Source: Streptomyces sp. GQFP
Lineage (GTDB): Bacteria; Actinomycetota; Actinomycetes; Streptomycetales; Streptomycetaceae
NCBI RefSeq assembly: GCF_021545335.1
Contig: NZ_CP089312.1
Coordinates: 7,688,001 to 7,752,000 of the forward strand
Direction: 5' to 3'
DNA: 64,000 bases
Shown here: positions 1 to 8,423 of the stretch, piece after piece
Layout of the letters: each line of letters begins with the position of its first letter
Numbering within the stretch: the first letter of the stretch is position 1
The notes under the pieces: generated by a model
Databases searched by the model: none
What the model was told of the DNA's origin: nothing
What the model saw: the letters and a program-made list of their open reading frames with translations, nothing else
Position numbers and translations under genes: made by a program

Positions 1-467
1 CGGTAGCTGAACTCGACGCCGTCGTCCCGGACTTCGCGCCCCCGGACGGCGCCGGACTTGACGTACGTACGGTGGTCGGAGCGCAGCTCGAACTGGTCCG
101 TGAAGTCGGCGTCCGCGGTGACCGCGATCCGGACCGTCGTCGGCGTCGGACGGTTACTGGTCACGCGCAGAGACTCGACGAACCCCCCGTCCCCTACGGC
201 CTGTTCACGGAAGAGCGTGTACGCGGGCGGCTCCTGCCGGCCCCCGCGCGGTACGAGGATGCAGCGCGCGGTGTCCCCGTCGGCGACCGGGCTGAGCGTC
301 TCGGGCACGGCGCCGTCGACGGTGAGCTGCCAACGGCTCAAGTGCCGTGCGTCACGTACGAATAACCCGTCGGGGTGGCTGCCACCGCGTACACCGCTGA
401 TGTCCCCGCCGTCGCCGACGGCCGCGAACGTCCCGCCGTGCACGAGCAGATGATGCCGGTCCGTCAT
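1..467 (-). CDS. Glycogen debranching-type protein, N-terminal part (cut by window edge)
   Basis: Only the first about 155 residues are in the window; the 3' end lies beyond base 1. The protein begins MTDRHHLLVHGGTFAAVGDG and continues with GLFVRDARHLSRWQLTVDG, the pattern of the N-terminal bis domain of glycogen debranching enzymes (amylo-alpha-1,6-glucosidase-like). Its ATG overlaps the TGA of the upstream glycoside hydrolase gene by ATGA, so the two are translationally coupled and probably act on the same oligosaccharide. Codon 35 (bases 363-365) is TTA, a rare codon in streptomycetes that makes translation depend on the bldA tRNA. The substrate cannot be told from this fragment. Confidence 0.75.
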   Translation of the reverse strand, partial: MTDRHHLLVHGGTFAAVGDGGDISGVRGGSHPDGLFVRDARHLSRWQLTVDGAVPETLSPVADGDTARCILVPRGGRQEPPAYTLFREQAVGDGGFVESLRVTSNRPTPTTVRIAVTADADFTDQFELRSDHRTYVKSGAVRGREVRDDGVEFSY

Positions 468-1981
468 CGCCGTTCCCCTCCCTTGTCACTCATCTCGCTC
501 ATGTCGAATGCGCCGACGGCACTTATGTCGGCGATGGGCTGCTGGTGGAGCAGATCGAGAGTCAGCGCGGCCGTCCAGCCGAAGCCGAGCGCCCCGCAGG
601 CCTCTCCGGTGTACGGATCCACGTACTCCGCGAAGTCGGTGGCGTCGGCGGTCTCCAGCAGCGCCGTGCGCAGCTTGTCGGCGTGCGCCCGCTCGCCGTG
701 CTGCCGCAGCCCGCGCTCCACCAGCCACCCGGTGTTGAACCAGGCCGGGCCGCGCCAGTAGCGGTGCGGGTCGAAGGCCTCGCCGAGCAGGTCGTAGGAC
801 GGTACGAGGCGGGCGGCGCCGCCGAGTTCGAAGTGCGGGCCGCGCGCCGTACGGACGAGGGTGTCGGCGATGTCCCGGGGGAGCGTGGGGAGGAGGAGCG
901 GGATGAGGCCGGAGACGCTGCGCTCGGGGATGAGCGAGCCGTCCCGTACGTCGCGGCAGAAGAACATGCCCTCCGCCGGGTCCCACAGCCGCTCCACCAG
1001 CGCCGCCGTCAGCCGCTCCGCGCGCGCGTGCCGGGCCGTCCCCGTCGCGCCCAGCTCGCGGGCGATCCGGGCCAGCGCGTGCTCGGAGGCGATCAGCAGC
1101 GCGTTGAAGGCGGGGTCCTCGACGGCGAACTCGCTCGCGCCGTCCCCATGGCCCCCGCCCAGCCCATCCCTGTATCCGCCGTCCCTGTAGTCCGTCGCCA
1201 GCCGCACGTACCGCCCGTAGTCCAGGTCCGTCGGACGGTCCTCGGCGGCGCCGTGGTCGAGGTCGGCGCGGCGGAAGGAGCGGGCCGGGGCCGGCGTGAT
1301 GCGGCTCAGCGGGGCGTCCCAGCAGGGGCTGTTGTCCATACCCTGTTCCCAGGGGTGCACGACCGACGCCAGGCCGCCCCCGCCCAGGTCACGGCGGTGC
1401 AGCAGATAGCGGTGCCAGGCGGCGAGCCGCGGATAGGCGCGGGCGAGGAAGCCGCGTGAGCGGGACAGCCCGGGGTCGGCCTGGTGCACCAGCCAGACGG
1501 CCAGCGCGTGCACCGGTGGCTGCACGATGCCGGACGTCTGTACGGTGCGCGGGGCGCCCGCGGCACGCCCCGCGGTCGAGGAGCGCCAGAAGTCGGGGCT
1601 CGGGAAGTACGCGTCGAGCGGGACGGAGGGGTTGAAGACGATGTGCGGGATGCGTCCGTCGTCCCACTGGGCCGACAGCAGCGTCTCCAGCTCCGTCTGC
1701 GCGCGCAGCGGTGAGAGATGGCGCAGGCCGATCGCGATGAACGCGGAGTCCCAGGACCACTGGTGCGGATACAGGCCGCGCGAGGGGACCGTCGAGCTGC
1801 CGGTCCAGTTGGCCTCCAGCACGTCCGCCGCTCTGACGTGCAGGCTGTGCAGCGAATGTGTCGTAACGTCCGGTTCGTATACGACGGAGTGCGTCGCGGC
1901 GCGGGCGGTCAACTGGGCAGTGCGATCCACTCGGGGCTCCCCGAAGACGTTCGGCCTGACCAGTTCGGTCGCGGCCACCAT
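464..1981 (-). CDS. MGH1-like (GH63-related) glycoside hydrolase
   Basis: A 505-residue (alpha/alpha)6-barrel-type hydrolase. The segments SRGLYPHQWSWDSAFIAIGL near residue 75 and GPAWFNTGWLVERGL near residue 420 are typical of the MGH1-like/trehalase-like group that processes mannosylglycerate, glucosylglycerate or other alpha-glycosides. The open frame runs further upstream, but that would overlap the divergent ROK gene; ATG at 1981 gives a sensible N-terminus (MVAATELVRPN). The downstream debranching-type gene overlaps by 4 bp, so this is a two-gene operon, probably controlled by the neighbouring ROK repressor. No signal peptide is seen, so it should be cytoplasmic. The exact substrate is unknown. 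Confidence 0.8.
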   Translation of the reverse strand: MVAATELVRPNVFGEPRVDRTAQLTARAATHSVVYEPDVTTHSLHSLHVRAADVLEANWTGSSTVPSRGLYPHQWSWDSAFIAIGLRHLSPLRAQTELETLLSAQWDDGRIPHIVFNPSVPLDAYFPSPDFWRSSTAGRAAGAPRTVQTSGIVQPPVHALAVWLVHQADPGLSRSRGFLARAYPRLAAWHRYLLHRRDLGGGGLASVVHPWEQGMDNSPCWDAPLSRITPAPARSFRRADLDHGAAEDRPTDLDYGRYVRLATDYRDGGYRDGLGGGHGDGASEFAVEDPAFNALLIASEHALARIARELGATGTARHARAERLTAALVERLWDPAEGMFFCRDVRDGSLIPERSVSGLIPLLLPTLPRDIADTLVRTARGPHFELGGAARLVPSYDLLGEAFDPHRYWRGPAWFNTGWLVERGLRQHGERAHADKLRTALLETADATDFAEYVDPYTGEACGALGFGWTAALTLDLLHQQPIADISAVGAFDMSEMSDKGGERR

Positions 1982-2050
1982 AGAGTTACGTCTATTTAAC
2001 ACGCAGAACTCAATATGTAATGCAAGCTTGAGAAACACAAGGGGGTGCGC
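1982..2050. promoter_or_regulatory. Divergent promoter region between glycoside hydrolase and ROK regulator
   Basis: This 69-bp gap is strikingly AT-rich for the window and must hold promoters for both divergent genes. A weak inverted repeat CTCAA-N14-TTGAG lies at 2009-2032 and could be part of the ROK operator. The ROK gene has a clear ribosome binding site AAGGGGG at 2039-2045. No convincing -35/-10 pair could be fixed. Confidence 0.45.
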
Positions 2051-3262
2051 ATGAGTAGTCGTGCTCAGGCGAGCGCGGGCGATCTGCTCGAACTGGTGCG
2101 CTCCGGGCGCGCCACGACTCGCGGTGCCCTGCAACAAGTGACGGGTCTCTCACGCGCGACCGTCGGTCACCGTCTGGACCGGCTGTTCCGCGCGGGCTGG
2201 CTGCGCGAGGGAGCCTCGGGCCCGGTCGACTCGCCGCTCGGCGGACGCCCCTCGATCACTCTGGAGTTCGACGACGCCCACGCTGTCGTCCTCACCGCCG
2301 ACCTCGACACCCGTCATGCCCGCGCCGCCGTACTCACCCTCACGGGTGAACTCCTCGCGGAACACTCGGGTGCGCTGGCCGTCGACGACGGCCCCGACGT
2401 CGTACTCGGCGAGATCGGCCGCTGGTTCGCTGAACTCCTCACGAAGGCCGGCCACGGCCCGTCCGAGGTCTGCGGCATCGGCCTCGCTGTACCGGGCCCG
2501 GTCGACACGGACGCCGGCCGCGTCGTCCAGCCGCCGATCATGCCCGGCTGGGACGGCTACGACATACGCGCCCGCCTGGCCCGCGCCCTCGCGGAACAGA
2601 CCGGGAAACCGGCCGCCGCGAACGTCCCGGTCCTGGTCGACAACGACGCCAACCTCATGGCGTACGGCGAACAGCGCACCGGGTACCCGGGCTGCTCGGC
2701 CTTCGTCCTCGTCAAGGTCTCGACCGGTATCGGCGCGGGTGTCGTGGTGGGCGGTTCCGTCTTCCGGGGCATCGACGGCGGCGCCGGGGACATCGGCCAC
2801 ATCCGGGTTCCGCAGGGCGCCGAGGCGCTGTGCCGGTGCGGGTCGTACGGCTGCCTGGCCGCCGTCGCGAGCGGTGGCGCCGTCGCCCGGCGGCTCGTCG
2901 AGACCGGGGTGCCGGCGGCGTCCGGCTCGGACGTACGGGACCTGCTCGCGGCCGGGCATCCGGAGGCCGTCGCGCTCGCGCGGGAGGCGGGCCGGAGCGT
3001 GGGGGACGTACTGGCGACGGTGGTGACGCTGCTCAACCCCGGCGTGCTGATGATCGCCGGGGACCTGGCGGGCACGCCGTTCCTGACCGGCGTACGGGAG
3101 TTGCTGTACCAGCGGGCGCTGCCGCGCTCGACCGCTCATCTGGACGTGGTGACGTCGAGGCTGGGGGAGCGGGCGGGGCTGGTGGGGGCTGGGGCGATGG
3201 TCGTCGAGTACCTGTACGCGCCGGAGCGGGTGGAGGAGCGGCTGTCGGCGCTCGGGGTGTGA
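2051..3262 (+). CDS. ROK-family transcriptional repressor
   Basis: A 403-residue ROK (repressor, ORF, kinase) protein. An N-terminal winged helix-turn-helix (about residues 10-60, TRGALQQVTGLSRATVGHRL) is followed by the ASKHA sugar-kinase fold: phosphate loop near GIGLAVPGPV, LVDNDANLMAYGE, and the zinc-binding ROK signature with CRCGSYGCLAAVASGGAV. ATG 2051 sits 5 bp after the AAGGGGG Shine-Dalgarno; the in-frame GTG at 2045 lies inside it and is less likely. ROK repressors bind a sugar or sugar phosphate and release DNA. Divergent placement suggests it controls the hydrolase/debranching pair and itself. Its inducer is unknown. Confidence 0.88.
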   Translation: MSSRAQASAGDLLELVRSGRATTRGALQQVTGLSRATVGHRLDRLFRAGWLREGASGPVDSPLGGRPSITLEFDDAHAVVLTADLDTRHARAAVLTLTGELLAEHSGALAVDDGPDVVLGEIGRWFAELLTKAGHGPSEVCGIGLAVPGPVDTDAGRVVQPPIMPGWDGYDIRARLARALAEQTGKPAAANVPVLVDNDANLMAYGEQRTGYPGCSAFVLVKVSTGIGAGVVVGGSVFRGIDGGAGDIGHIRVPQGAEALCRCGSYGCLAAVASGGAVARRLVETGVPAASGSDVRDLLAAGHPEAVALAREAGRSVGDVLATVVTLLNPGVLMIAGDLAGTPFLTGVRELLYQRALPRSTAHLDVVTSRLGERAGLVGAGAMVVEYLYAPERVEERLSALGV

Positions 3263-3394
3263 GTCTGTGACAGGGGTGTTTCCCCTTCGGTTCGGCGTCC
3301 GCATGGTGAAATCCGGTCCCTGATTCGTGCGTGATTCTCACCACCCCTGATCGGGGTTGCGCTCAGATGAGCGGATCATGAGCGACTGCACTTC

Positions 3395-3425
3395 TCAAAG
3401 GGTGGCACTGAGTGCCACCCTTTGA
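3395..3425. promoter_or_regulatory. Perfect 15-bp-arm palindrome upstream of ppdK
   Basis: Two perfectly complementary 15-base arms (3395-3409 and 3411-3425) flank a single G; the core is GGGTGGCACT-G-AGTGCCACCC. It lies 130 bp after the ROK gene and about 160 bp before the ppdK leader. A one-base centre suits a dimeric repressor operator better than a hairpin, but read as RNA it would also form a strong stem, so it could be the ROK terminator. No long T tract follows. Confidence 0.5.
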
Positions 3426-3583
3426 TCGTTCATCGATAAAACTCAGACGTGTTGCCATCTGCTCATGTGAGCGACAAAATGGGCATGTGCCTGCCAGTGT
3501 GTTCAAGAAGTGAAAACATGCCTCCTCCACTGCTTGCCAAGCCTTGACTTTGGATCTGCTGGCGGACGGCTGGTTACAGGCGC

Positions 3584-3703
3584 ATGACACGCAAGTGGAC
3601 GTACCCAGACGCCTTCGATCTGGGTATGTTCCTCGCCGTCAGGGCAGCCACCGCGTCCCGAGGGAGTCGAGACCCGTGTCGGAAAACAAAGAACCCCACG
3701 TAG
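3584..3703 (+). CDS. Candidate 39-residue leader peptide upstream of ppdK
   Basis: ATG 3584 opens a 39-codon frame (MTRKWTYPDAFDLGMFLAVR and on) that ends at TAG 3701-3703, overlapping the ppdK start at 3676 by 28 bp in another frame. Its early third positions are mostly G or C. The only upstream purine patch is ACAGG at 3576-3580, too close for a strong ribosome binding site. The frame contains the hairpin at 3602-3626. It may be a regulatory leader peptide or chance; conservation in other species would decide. Confidence 0.25.
   Translation: MTRKWTYPDAFDLGMFLAVRAATASRGSRDPCRKTKNPT
3602..3626 (+). promoter_or_regulatory. Leader hairpin of ppdK
   Basis: TACCCAGA (3602-3609) and TCTGGGTA (3619-3626) are perfect complements around the 9-base loop CGCCTTCGA. 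It sits 50 bp before the ppdK start and ends 34 bp before the AGGGAG ribosome binding site at 3661-3666. The stretch 3263-3675 holds no ordinary gene; besides this hairpin and the palindrome at 3395 it contains ATGAGCG repeated at 3368 and 3378 and a GCTCA-TG-TGAGC repeat at 3461-3472. Confidence 0.5.
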
Positions 3704-6396
3704 CGAAGTTCGTTTACGACTTCACCGAGGGCAACAGGGACCTCAAGGACCTCCTTGGTGGCAAGGGCGCGAACCTCGCCGAGATGACCAACCTGGGACT
3801 CCCCGTTCCCCCCGGCTTCACCATCACGACCGAGGCCTGCAAGACCTACCTCGACAGCGGCGAGGAGCCGGCGGCACTGCGTGACGAGGTGAGCGCGCAT
3901 CTCGCGGCCCTCGAAGAGGCCATGGGCAAGAAGCTCGGCCAGGCCGACAACCCCCTTCTCGTGTCCGTCCGTTCCGGGGCGAAGTTCTCGATGCCGGGCA
4001 TGATGGACACGGTGCTGAACATCGGCCTCTCCGACAAGTCGGTGCAGGGCCTCGCCAAGCAGGCCGGCGACGAGCGCTTCGCGTGGGACTCGTACCGCCG
4101 CCTCATCCAGATGTTCGGCAAGACGGTCCTCGGCGTCGAGGGCGAGCTGTTCGAGGACGCGCTGGACGCGGCGAAGACGGCGAAGAAGGTCACGGTCGAC
4201 ACGGAGCTGGAGGCCGCGGACCTCAAGAAGCTCGTCACCAAGTTCAAGCGGATCGTCAAGACCGAGGCGGGCCGCGACTTCCCGCAGGACCCGCGCGAGC
4301 AGATGGACCTCGCGATCCACGCGGTCTTCGACTCCTGGAACACCGACCGCGCGAAGCTCTACCGCCGCCAGGAGCGCATCCCGCACGACCTCGGTACGGC
4401 GGTCAACGTCTGCTCGATGGTCTTCGGCAACCTCGGCCCCGACTCGGGCACGGGCGTCGCCTTCACCCGCGACCCGGCCTCCGGCCACCAGGGCGTGTAC
4501 GGCGACTACCTGCAGAACGCGCAGGGCGAGGACGTGGTCGCGGGCATCCGCAACACGGTCCCGCTGGCCGAGCTGGAGCAGATCGACAAGAAGTCGTACG
4601 ACCAGCTGATGAAGATCATGGACACGCTGGAGAACCACTACAAGGATCTCTGTGACATCGAGTTCACCATCGAGCGCGGCCAGTTGTGGATGCTCCAGAC
4701 GCGCGTCGGCAAGCGCACGGCGGGCGCGGCCTTCCGTATCGCGACGCAGCTGGTCGACCAGGGCCTGATCGACGAGGCGGAGGCGCTCCAGCGCGTCAAC
4801 GGCGCCCAGCTCGCCCAGCTGATGTTCCCGCGCTTCGACGAGGAGTCGAAGGTCGCGCAGGTCGGCCGGGGCATCGCCGCCTCCCCGGGCGCGGCGGTCG
4901 GCAAGGCGGTGTTCGACTCGTACACCGCGGTGAAGTGGTCGCGTTCGGGCGAGAAGGTCATCCTGGTCCGCCGGGAGACCAACCCCGACGACCTCGACGG
5001 CATGATCGCGGCGGAGGGCATCCTGACGTCGCGGGGCGGCAAGACGTCCCACGCGGCGGTGGTGGCCCGGGGCATGGGCAAGACGTGTGTGTGCGGCGCG
5101 GAGGAGCTGGAGGTCGACACCAAGCGGCGCCGGATGACGGTGCCGGGCGGGCATGTGGTGGAGGAGGGCGACCTCATCTCCATCGACGGGTCGTCCGGCA
5201 AGGTCTACCTGGGCGAGGTCCCGGTCGTGCCGTCCCCCGTGGTGGAGTACTTCGAGGGCCGGATGCACGCGGGCGCCAACGACGCCGACGAACTGGTCGA
5301 GGCCGTCCACCGGATCATGGCCTTCGCGGACCGGAAGCGTCGCCTGCGGGTCCGGGCCAACGCGGACAACGCCGAGGACGCGATGCGGGCACGGCGGTTC
5401 GGCGCGCAGGGCATCGGCCTCTGCCGTACGGAGCACATGTTCCTCGGCGACCGGCGCGAGCTGGTGGAACGCCTGATCCTGGCCGACACGGACACCGAGC
5501 GCGAGGAGTCCCTCAAGGCGCTGCTCCCGCTCCAGAAGCAGGACTTCGTAGAACTGTTCTCGGCGATGGACGGCCTCCCGGTGACGGTCCGTCTCCTGGA
5601 CCCCCCGCTGCACGAGTTCCTGCCGGACATCACGGAGCTGTCGGTACGAGTAGCCCTGGCCGAGTCCCGCAAGGACCCGCACGAGAACGAACTCCGCCTG
5701 CTCCAGGCGGTGCACCGGCTGCACGAGCAGAACCCGATGCTGGGCCTGCGGGGTGTGCGGTTGGGCCTGGTGATCCCCGGCCTGTTCACGATGCAGGTAC
5801 GGGCGATCGCCGAGGCCGCCGCCGAGCGCAAGAACGCGAAGGGCGACCCGCGCGCGGAGATCATGATCCCGCTCGTCGGCACCGTCCAGGAGCTGGAGAT
5901 CGTCCGCGAGGAGGCCGACCAGGTCATCGCCGAGGTCGAGGCGGCGACGGGCACGCAGCTGAAGCTGGCGATCGGCACGATGATCGAGCTGCCGCGCGCT
6001 GCTCTGACGGCGGGCCAGATCGCGGAAGCGGCGGAGTTCTTCAGCTTCGGCACGAACGACCTGACACAGACGGTCTGGGGCTTCAGCCGTGACGACGTCG
6101 AGGCCTCGTTCTTCACGGCATACCTGGAGAAGGGCATCTTCGGCGTCTCCCCGTTCGAGACGATCGACCGCGACGGCGTCGGCGCGTTGGTCAAGTCGGC
6201 GGTGGAGGCGGGCCGGGCAACGCGTCCTGATCTGAAGCTCGGAGTGTGCGGCGAACACGGGGGTGACCCGGAGTCGGTGCACTTCTTCCATGAGGTGGGC
6301 CTGGACTACGTGAGCTGCTCGCCGTTCCGGATTCCGGTGGCGCGGTTGGAGGCGGGGCGGGCGGCGTCCTCTTCGGCGGGGAGCGATCACCGCTAG
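3676..6396 (+). CDS. ppdK: Pyruvate, phosphate dikinase
   Basis: A 906-residue enzyme that interconverts pyruvate + ATP + Pi and PEP + AMP + PPi. The N-terminal ATP-grasp part begins KFVYDFTEGNRDLKDLLGGK. The central swivelling domain carries the phosphohistidine in GGKTSHAAVVARGMG (His459). The C-terminal TIM barrel has LCRTEHMF, SFGTNDLTQ and the catalytic cysteine in LGVCGEHGGDP (Cys858). Length matches bacterial PPDKs. GTG 3676 is chosen because the family N-terminus MSENKEPHVAKF starts there and AGGGAG lies 9 bp upstream; the frame stays open to 3544 but that part is leader. It stands alone, with a terminator 100 bp downstream. Role: gluconeogenesis and pyruvate/PEP balance. Confidence 0.97.
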   Translation: MSENKEPHVAKFVYDFTEGNRDLKDLLGGKGANLAEMTNLGLPVPPGFTITTEACKTYLDSGEEPAALRDEVSAHLAALEEAMGKKLGQADNPLLVSVRSGAKFSMPGMMDTVLNIGLSDKSVQGLAKQAGDERFAWDSYRRLIQMFGKTVLGVEGELFEDALDAAKTAKKVTVDTELEAADLKKLVTKFKRIVKTEAGRDFPQDPREQMDLAIHAVFDSWNTDRAKLYRRQERIPHDLGTAVNVCSMVFGNLGPDSGTGVAFTRDPASGHQGVYGDYLQNAQGEDVVAGIRNTVPLAELEQIDKKSYDQLMKIMDTLENHYKDLCDIEFTIERGQLWMLQTRVGKRTAGAAFRIATQLVDQGLIDEAEALQRVNGAQLAQLMFPRFDEESKVAQVGRGIAASPGAAVGKAVFDSYTAVKWSRSGEKVILVRRETNPDDLDGMIAAEGILTSRGGKTSHAAVVARGMGKTCVCGAEELEVDTKRRRMTVPGGHVVEEGDLISIDGSSGKVYLGEVPVVPSPVVEYFEGRMHAGANDADELVEAVHRIMAFADRKRRLRVRANADNAEDAMRARRFGAQGIGLCRTEHMFLGDRRELVERLILADTDTEREESLKALLPLQKQDFVELFSAMDGLPVTVRLLDPPLHEFLPDITELSVRVALAESRKDPHENELRLLQAVHRLHEQNPMLGLRGVRLGLVIPGLFTMQVRAIAEAAAERKNAKGDPRAEIMIPLVGTVQELEIVREEADQVIAEVEAATGTQLKLAIGTMIELPRAALTAGQIAEAAEFFSFGTNDLTQTVWGFSRDDVEASFFTAYLEKGIFGVSPFETIDRDGVGALVKSAVEAGRATRPDLKLGVCGEHGGDPESVHFFHEVGLDYVSCSPFRIPVARLEAGRAASSSAGSDHR

Positions 6397-6498
6397 GACC
6401 CATTGACAGGGCCCATTTAGGGGCGCTCAAAACGCCGGAACAACTGCCTGTCACCCCGACCCTCAGCGACATGGCGGCGGTTCCGGAGCACGAGAGAG

Positions 6499-6531
6499 GG
6501 CGGCACCCCTGTGCGGGGGGTGCCGCCTTTT
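6499..6531. terminator. Intrinsic terminator after ppdK
   Basis: GGCGGCACCCC (6499-6509) pairs perfectly with GGGGTGCCGCC (6517-6527) across a 7-base loop, followed by TTTT (6528-6531). It lies between ppdK and the convergent quinone oxidoreductase gene and may serve both directions. Confidence 0.85.
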
Positions 6532-6572
6532 CGCTGCGCCCGGGTGTGTACGTGTCCGTGCGGGCGGCGGCT

Positions 6573-7538
6573 TCACACGATCTGGATCACGTGCTTTCCG
6601 CGTACGCCACCGGCTTCCAGGGCGCGGTGGGCAGTGGCGATGTCGGCCAGGGGATGGACGGTGTCCACGGTCGGGCGGACGGCGCCGGTCTCCACGTACC
6701 GGGTGAGTTCGGCGTAGAGCTCGTGCCGAGGGTTGCCGCTGAAGAAGCGCACCCGGCGCGGCCCGTACAGGGCTGAGGCCAGGATGTAGGAGACGCTGGG
6801 AAGGATGCGCTCGGTGTCGAAGGCGATGGCCACCATGCGCCCGCCCGGGGCCAGGAGCCCGCGGTAGGTGGCGTGCCCGGTGCCGACGGTGTCCAGGACG
6901 ACATCGAAGGCGCCCAGGTCGGACGGGCTGACCGTGGCGTAGCTCAGCGCCTCGTCGGCGCCCAGGTCACGGACGAAGCCGAGGTTCCTCGGGCCCGCGA
7001 GCGCGGTCACATGGGCGCCGAGTGCCTTGCCCAGCTGAACGGCCACGCTGCCGGCCCCGCCGCTCGCGCCGCGTACGAGAAGCCGTTCGCCCGGCTTCAG
7101 CCGTGCCTTGTCGCGCAGGGCGGTGATCGCGGTCGTACCGGTCACGGGAAGGGTCGCGGCCTCGACGAGGGTGAGGCCGGTGGGTACGGGAGAGATCTGC
7201 CGGGGGTGGACGGCGACGTACTCGGCCGCGCTGCCGAACCGGCCGCGCGGCAGGACGCCCCACACCCGGTCGCCTTCCCGCAGTCCGGATTCGGCAGCGG
7301 AGGCACCGACCGCGGTGATCTCTCCGGCGAAGTCCAGGCCCGTACGTTGGGGAAACCGGCGGCCGGTCACCAGGCGCACCCGGCCCGCCCGGCCGTGCAG
7401 CTCACCGCCGTTGACGCTGACCGCGTGGACCCGGACCAGTGCCTCGCCCTGCTCGGGGGCGGGCGCGGGGACCTTGCCCACGTACAGCACCTCGGGCGGG
7501 CCGTAGTTGTCGTAGAGCGCCGCGCGCATGTCGTTCAC
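6573..7538 (-). CDS. Zinc-independent quinone oxidoreductase (MDR superfamily)
   Basis: A 321-residue medium-chain dehydrogenase/reductase of the NADPH:quinone oxidoreductase type. A GroES-like N-terminal half (residues 1-125, TGLDFAGEITAVGA) is followed by a Rossmann half with GASGGAGSVAVQLGKALGAH near residue 150. The zinc ligands of alcohol dehydrogenases are not seen. GTG 7538 is preferred because GGGAC lies 6 bp upstream; ATG at 7529 is the alternative. It is divergent from a TetR gene with an inverted repeat between them, so that regulator probably represses it. It probably reduces quinones or enones for detoxification. Confidence 0.85.
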   Translation of the reverse strand: MNDMRAALYDNYGPPEVLYVGKVPAPAPEQGEALVRVHAVSVNGGELHGRAGRVRLVTGRRFPQRTGLDFAGEITAVGASAAESGLREGDRVWGVLPRGRFGSAAEYVAVHPRQISPVPTGLTLVEAATLPVTGTTAITALRDKARLKPGERLLVRGASGGAGSVAVQLGKALGAHVTALAGPRNLGFVRDLGADEALSYATVSPSDLGAFDVVLDTVGTGHATYRGLLAPGGRMVAIAFDTERILPSVSYILASALYGPRRVRFFSGNPRHELYAELTRYVETGAVRPTVDTVHPLADIATAHRALEAGGVRGKHVIQIV

Positions 7539-7615
7539 GTAGCTGTCCCGTCAATGGGGGGAAGGGGGAAGGGAGTTCACCTGGGCTGCCGTCGTTCTGG
7601 GCCGCCGATCCAAGC

Positions 7616-7656
7616 TAACGCGGCATGAGTACGACGCCGTCCGGTCGCGTTAAAGT
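7616..7656. promoter_or_regulatory. Operator and leaderless promoter of TetR gene
   Basis: TAACGCG (7616-7622) and CGCGTTA (7646-7652) form a perfect inverted repeat with centres 30 bp apart. The right arm overlaps TAAAGT (7651-7656), a -10 hexamer ending 7 bp before ATG 7664, the spacing of a leaderless actinobacterial transcript. A dimer bound here would block the TetR gene's own promoter and could reach the divergent oxidoreductase promoter. Confidence 0.5.
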
Positions 7657-7663
7657 GAGAGAC

Positions 7664-8401
7664 ATGCCTGATCAGCCCTCTCACAAGGGCCCGGCCGAGA
7701 CCGCCCGTTCCGCAGACGAGGGCGGCCTAGGTGCTGCGGCGGACGGGTTTCGTCCTGCGGGGGAAGGGCTTCGTGCGGACGCCCGGCACAACCGCGACCG
7801 CATCCTCGAGGCCGCCCGCGAGGCGTATCTCGCTCACGGGACCGGCGTACCCGTCACCGCGATCGCCCGACGGGCCGGAGTCGGCGTCGCGACCCTCTAC
7901 CGCCGTTTTCCCACCCGCGCCTCACTCGTCAGCGAGGCGTTCTCCGGCCAACTCGCCGTCTGCACAAGGGCGCTCGACGAGGCGATGGCGGATCCGGACC
8001 CCTGGCGCGGCTTCTGCTCCCTCATAGAGAAGGTGTGCGCGACGCAGGCCCGCGACCACGCGTTCACGGCCGCGTTCCTCGCGGAGTTCCCGGACAACAC
8101 CGAGTTCGACCGCGAACGGGCCCGCGCTGAGGCGCGTTTGGCGCAACTCGTACAACGCGCCAAGGACGCTGGCCAGTTGCGCGACGACTTCGACGTCTCC
8201 GACGTCACCCTTCTGATGCTGGCCAACGGCGGCGTGGTCGGAGGGGCCCAGCGGCTGTCACCGGCCGCTTCCCGGCGCATGGTGGCGTACCTTCTGCACT
8301 CGTTTCGGGCGGACGGCGCGGAACGGCTTCCCCCGGCCGTGCCGTTGGGGCTGGACCGGATCCATGAGCCACTTCGCTCCGCGCGGGTACGACACAGCTG
8401 A
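7664..8401 (+). CDS. TetR-family transcriptional regulator
   Basis: A 245-residue TetR repressor. After an acidic, variable N-terminal tail, the DNA-binding domain spans about residues 34-85 (DARHNRDRILEAAREAYLAH, then VTAIARRAGVGVATLYRRFP). The C-terminal part resembles the SbtR-like ligand domain found with oxidoreductase targets. An in-frame ATG at 7625 is rejected because it lies inside the inverted repeat and before the -10 motif; ATG 7664 follows TAAAGT by 7 bp and needs no Shine-Dalgarno. Divergent from the quinone oxidoreductase, it probably autoregulates and controls that gene. The ligand is unknown. Confidence 0.88.
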   Translation: MPDQPSHKGPAETARSADEGGLGAAADGFRPAGEGLRADARHNRDRILEAAREAYLAHGTGVPVTAIARRAGVGVATLYRRFPTRASLVSEAFSGQLAVCTRALDEAMADPDPWRGFCSLIEKVCATQARDHAFTAAFLAEFPDNTEFDRERARAEARLAQLVQRAKDAGQLRDDFDVSDVTLLMLANGGVVGGAQRLSPAASRRMVAYLLHSFRADGAERLPPAVPLGLDRIHEPLRSARVRHS

Positions 8402-8423
8402 CCGGGCCAAGACGATGGCCGAG

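Noticed and set aside
3574..6390. Very long open frame opposite ppdK (938 codons)
   Set aside because: A mirror frame caused by high GC at third positions; the protein is Arg/Leu/His-rich without family features, and ppdK on the other strand is unmistakable.
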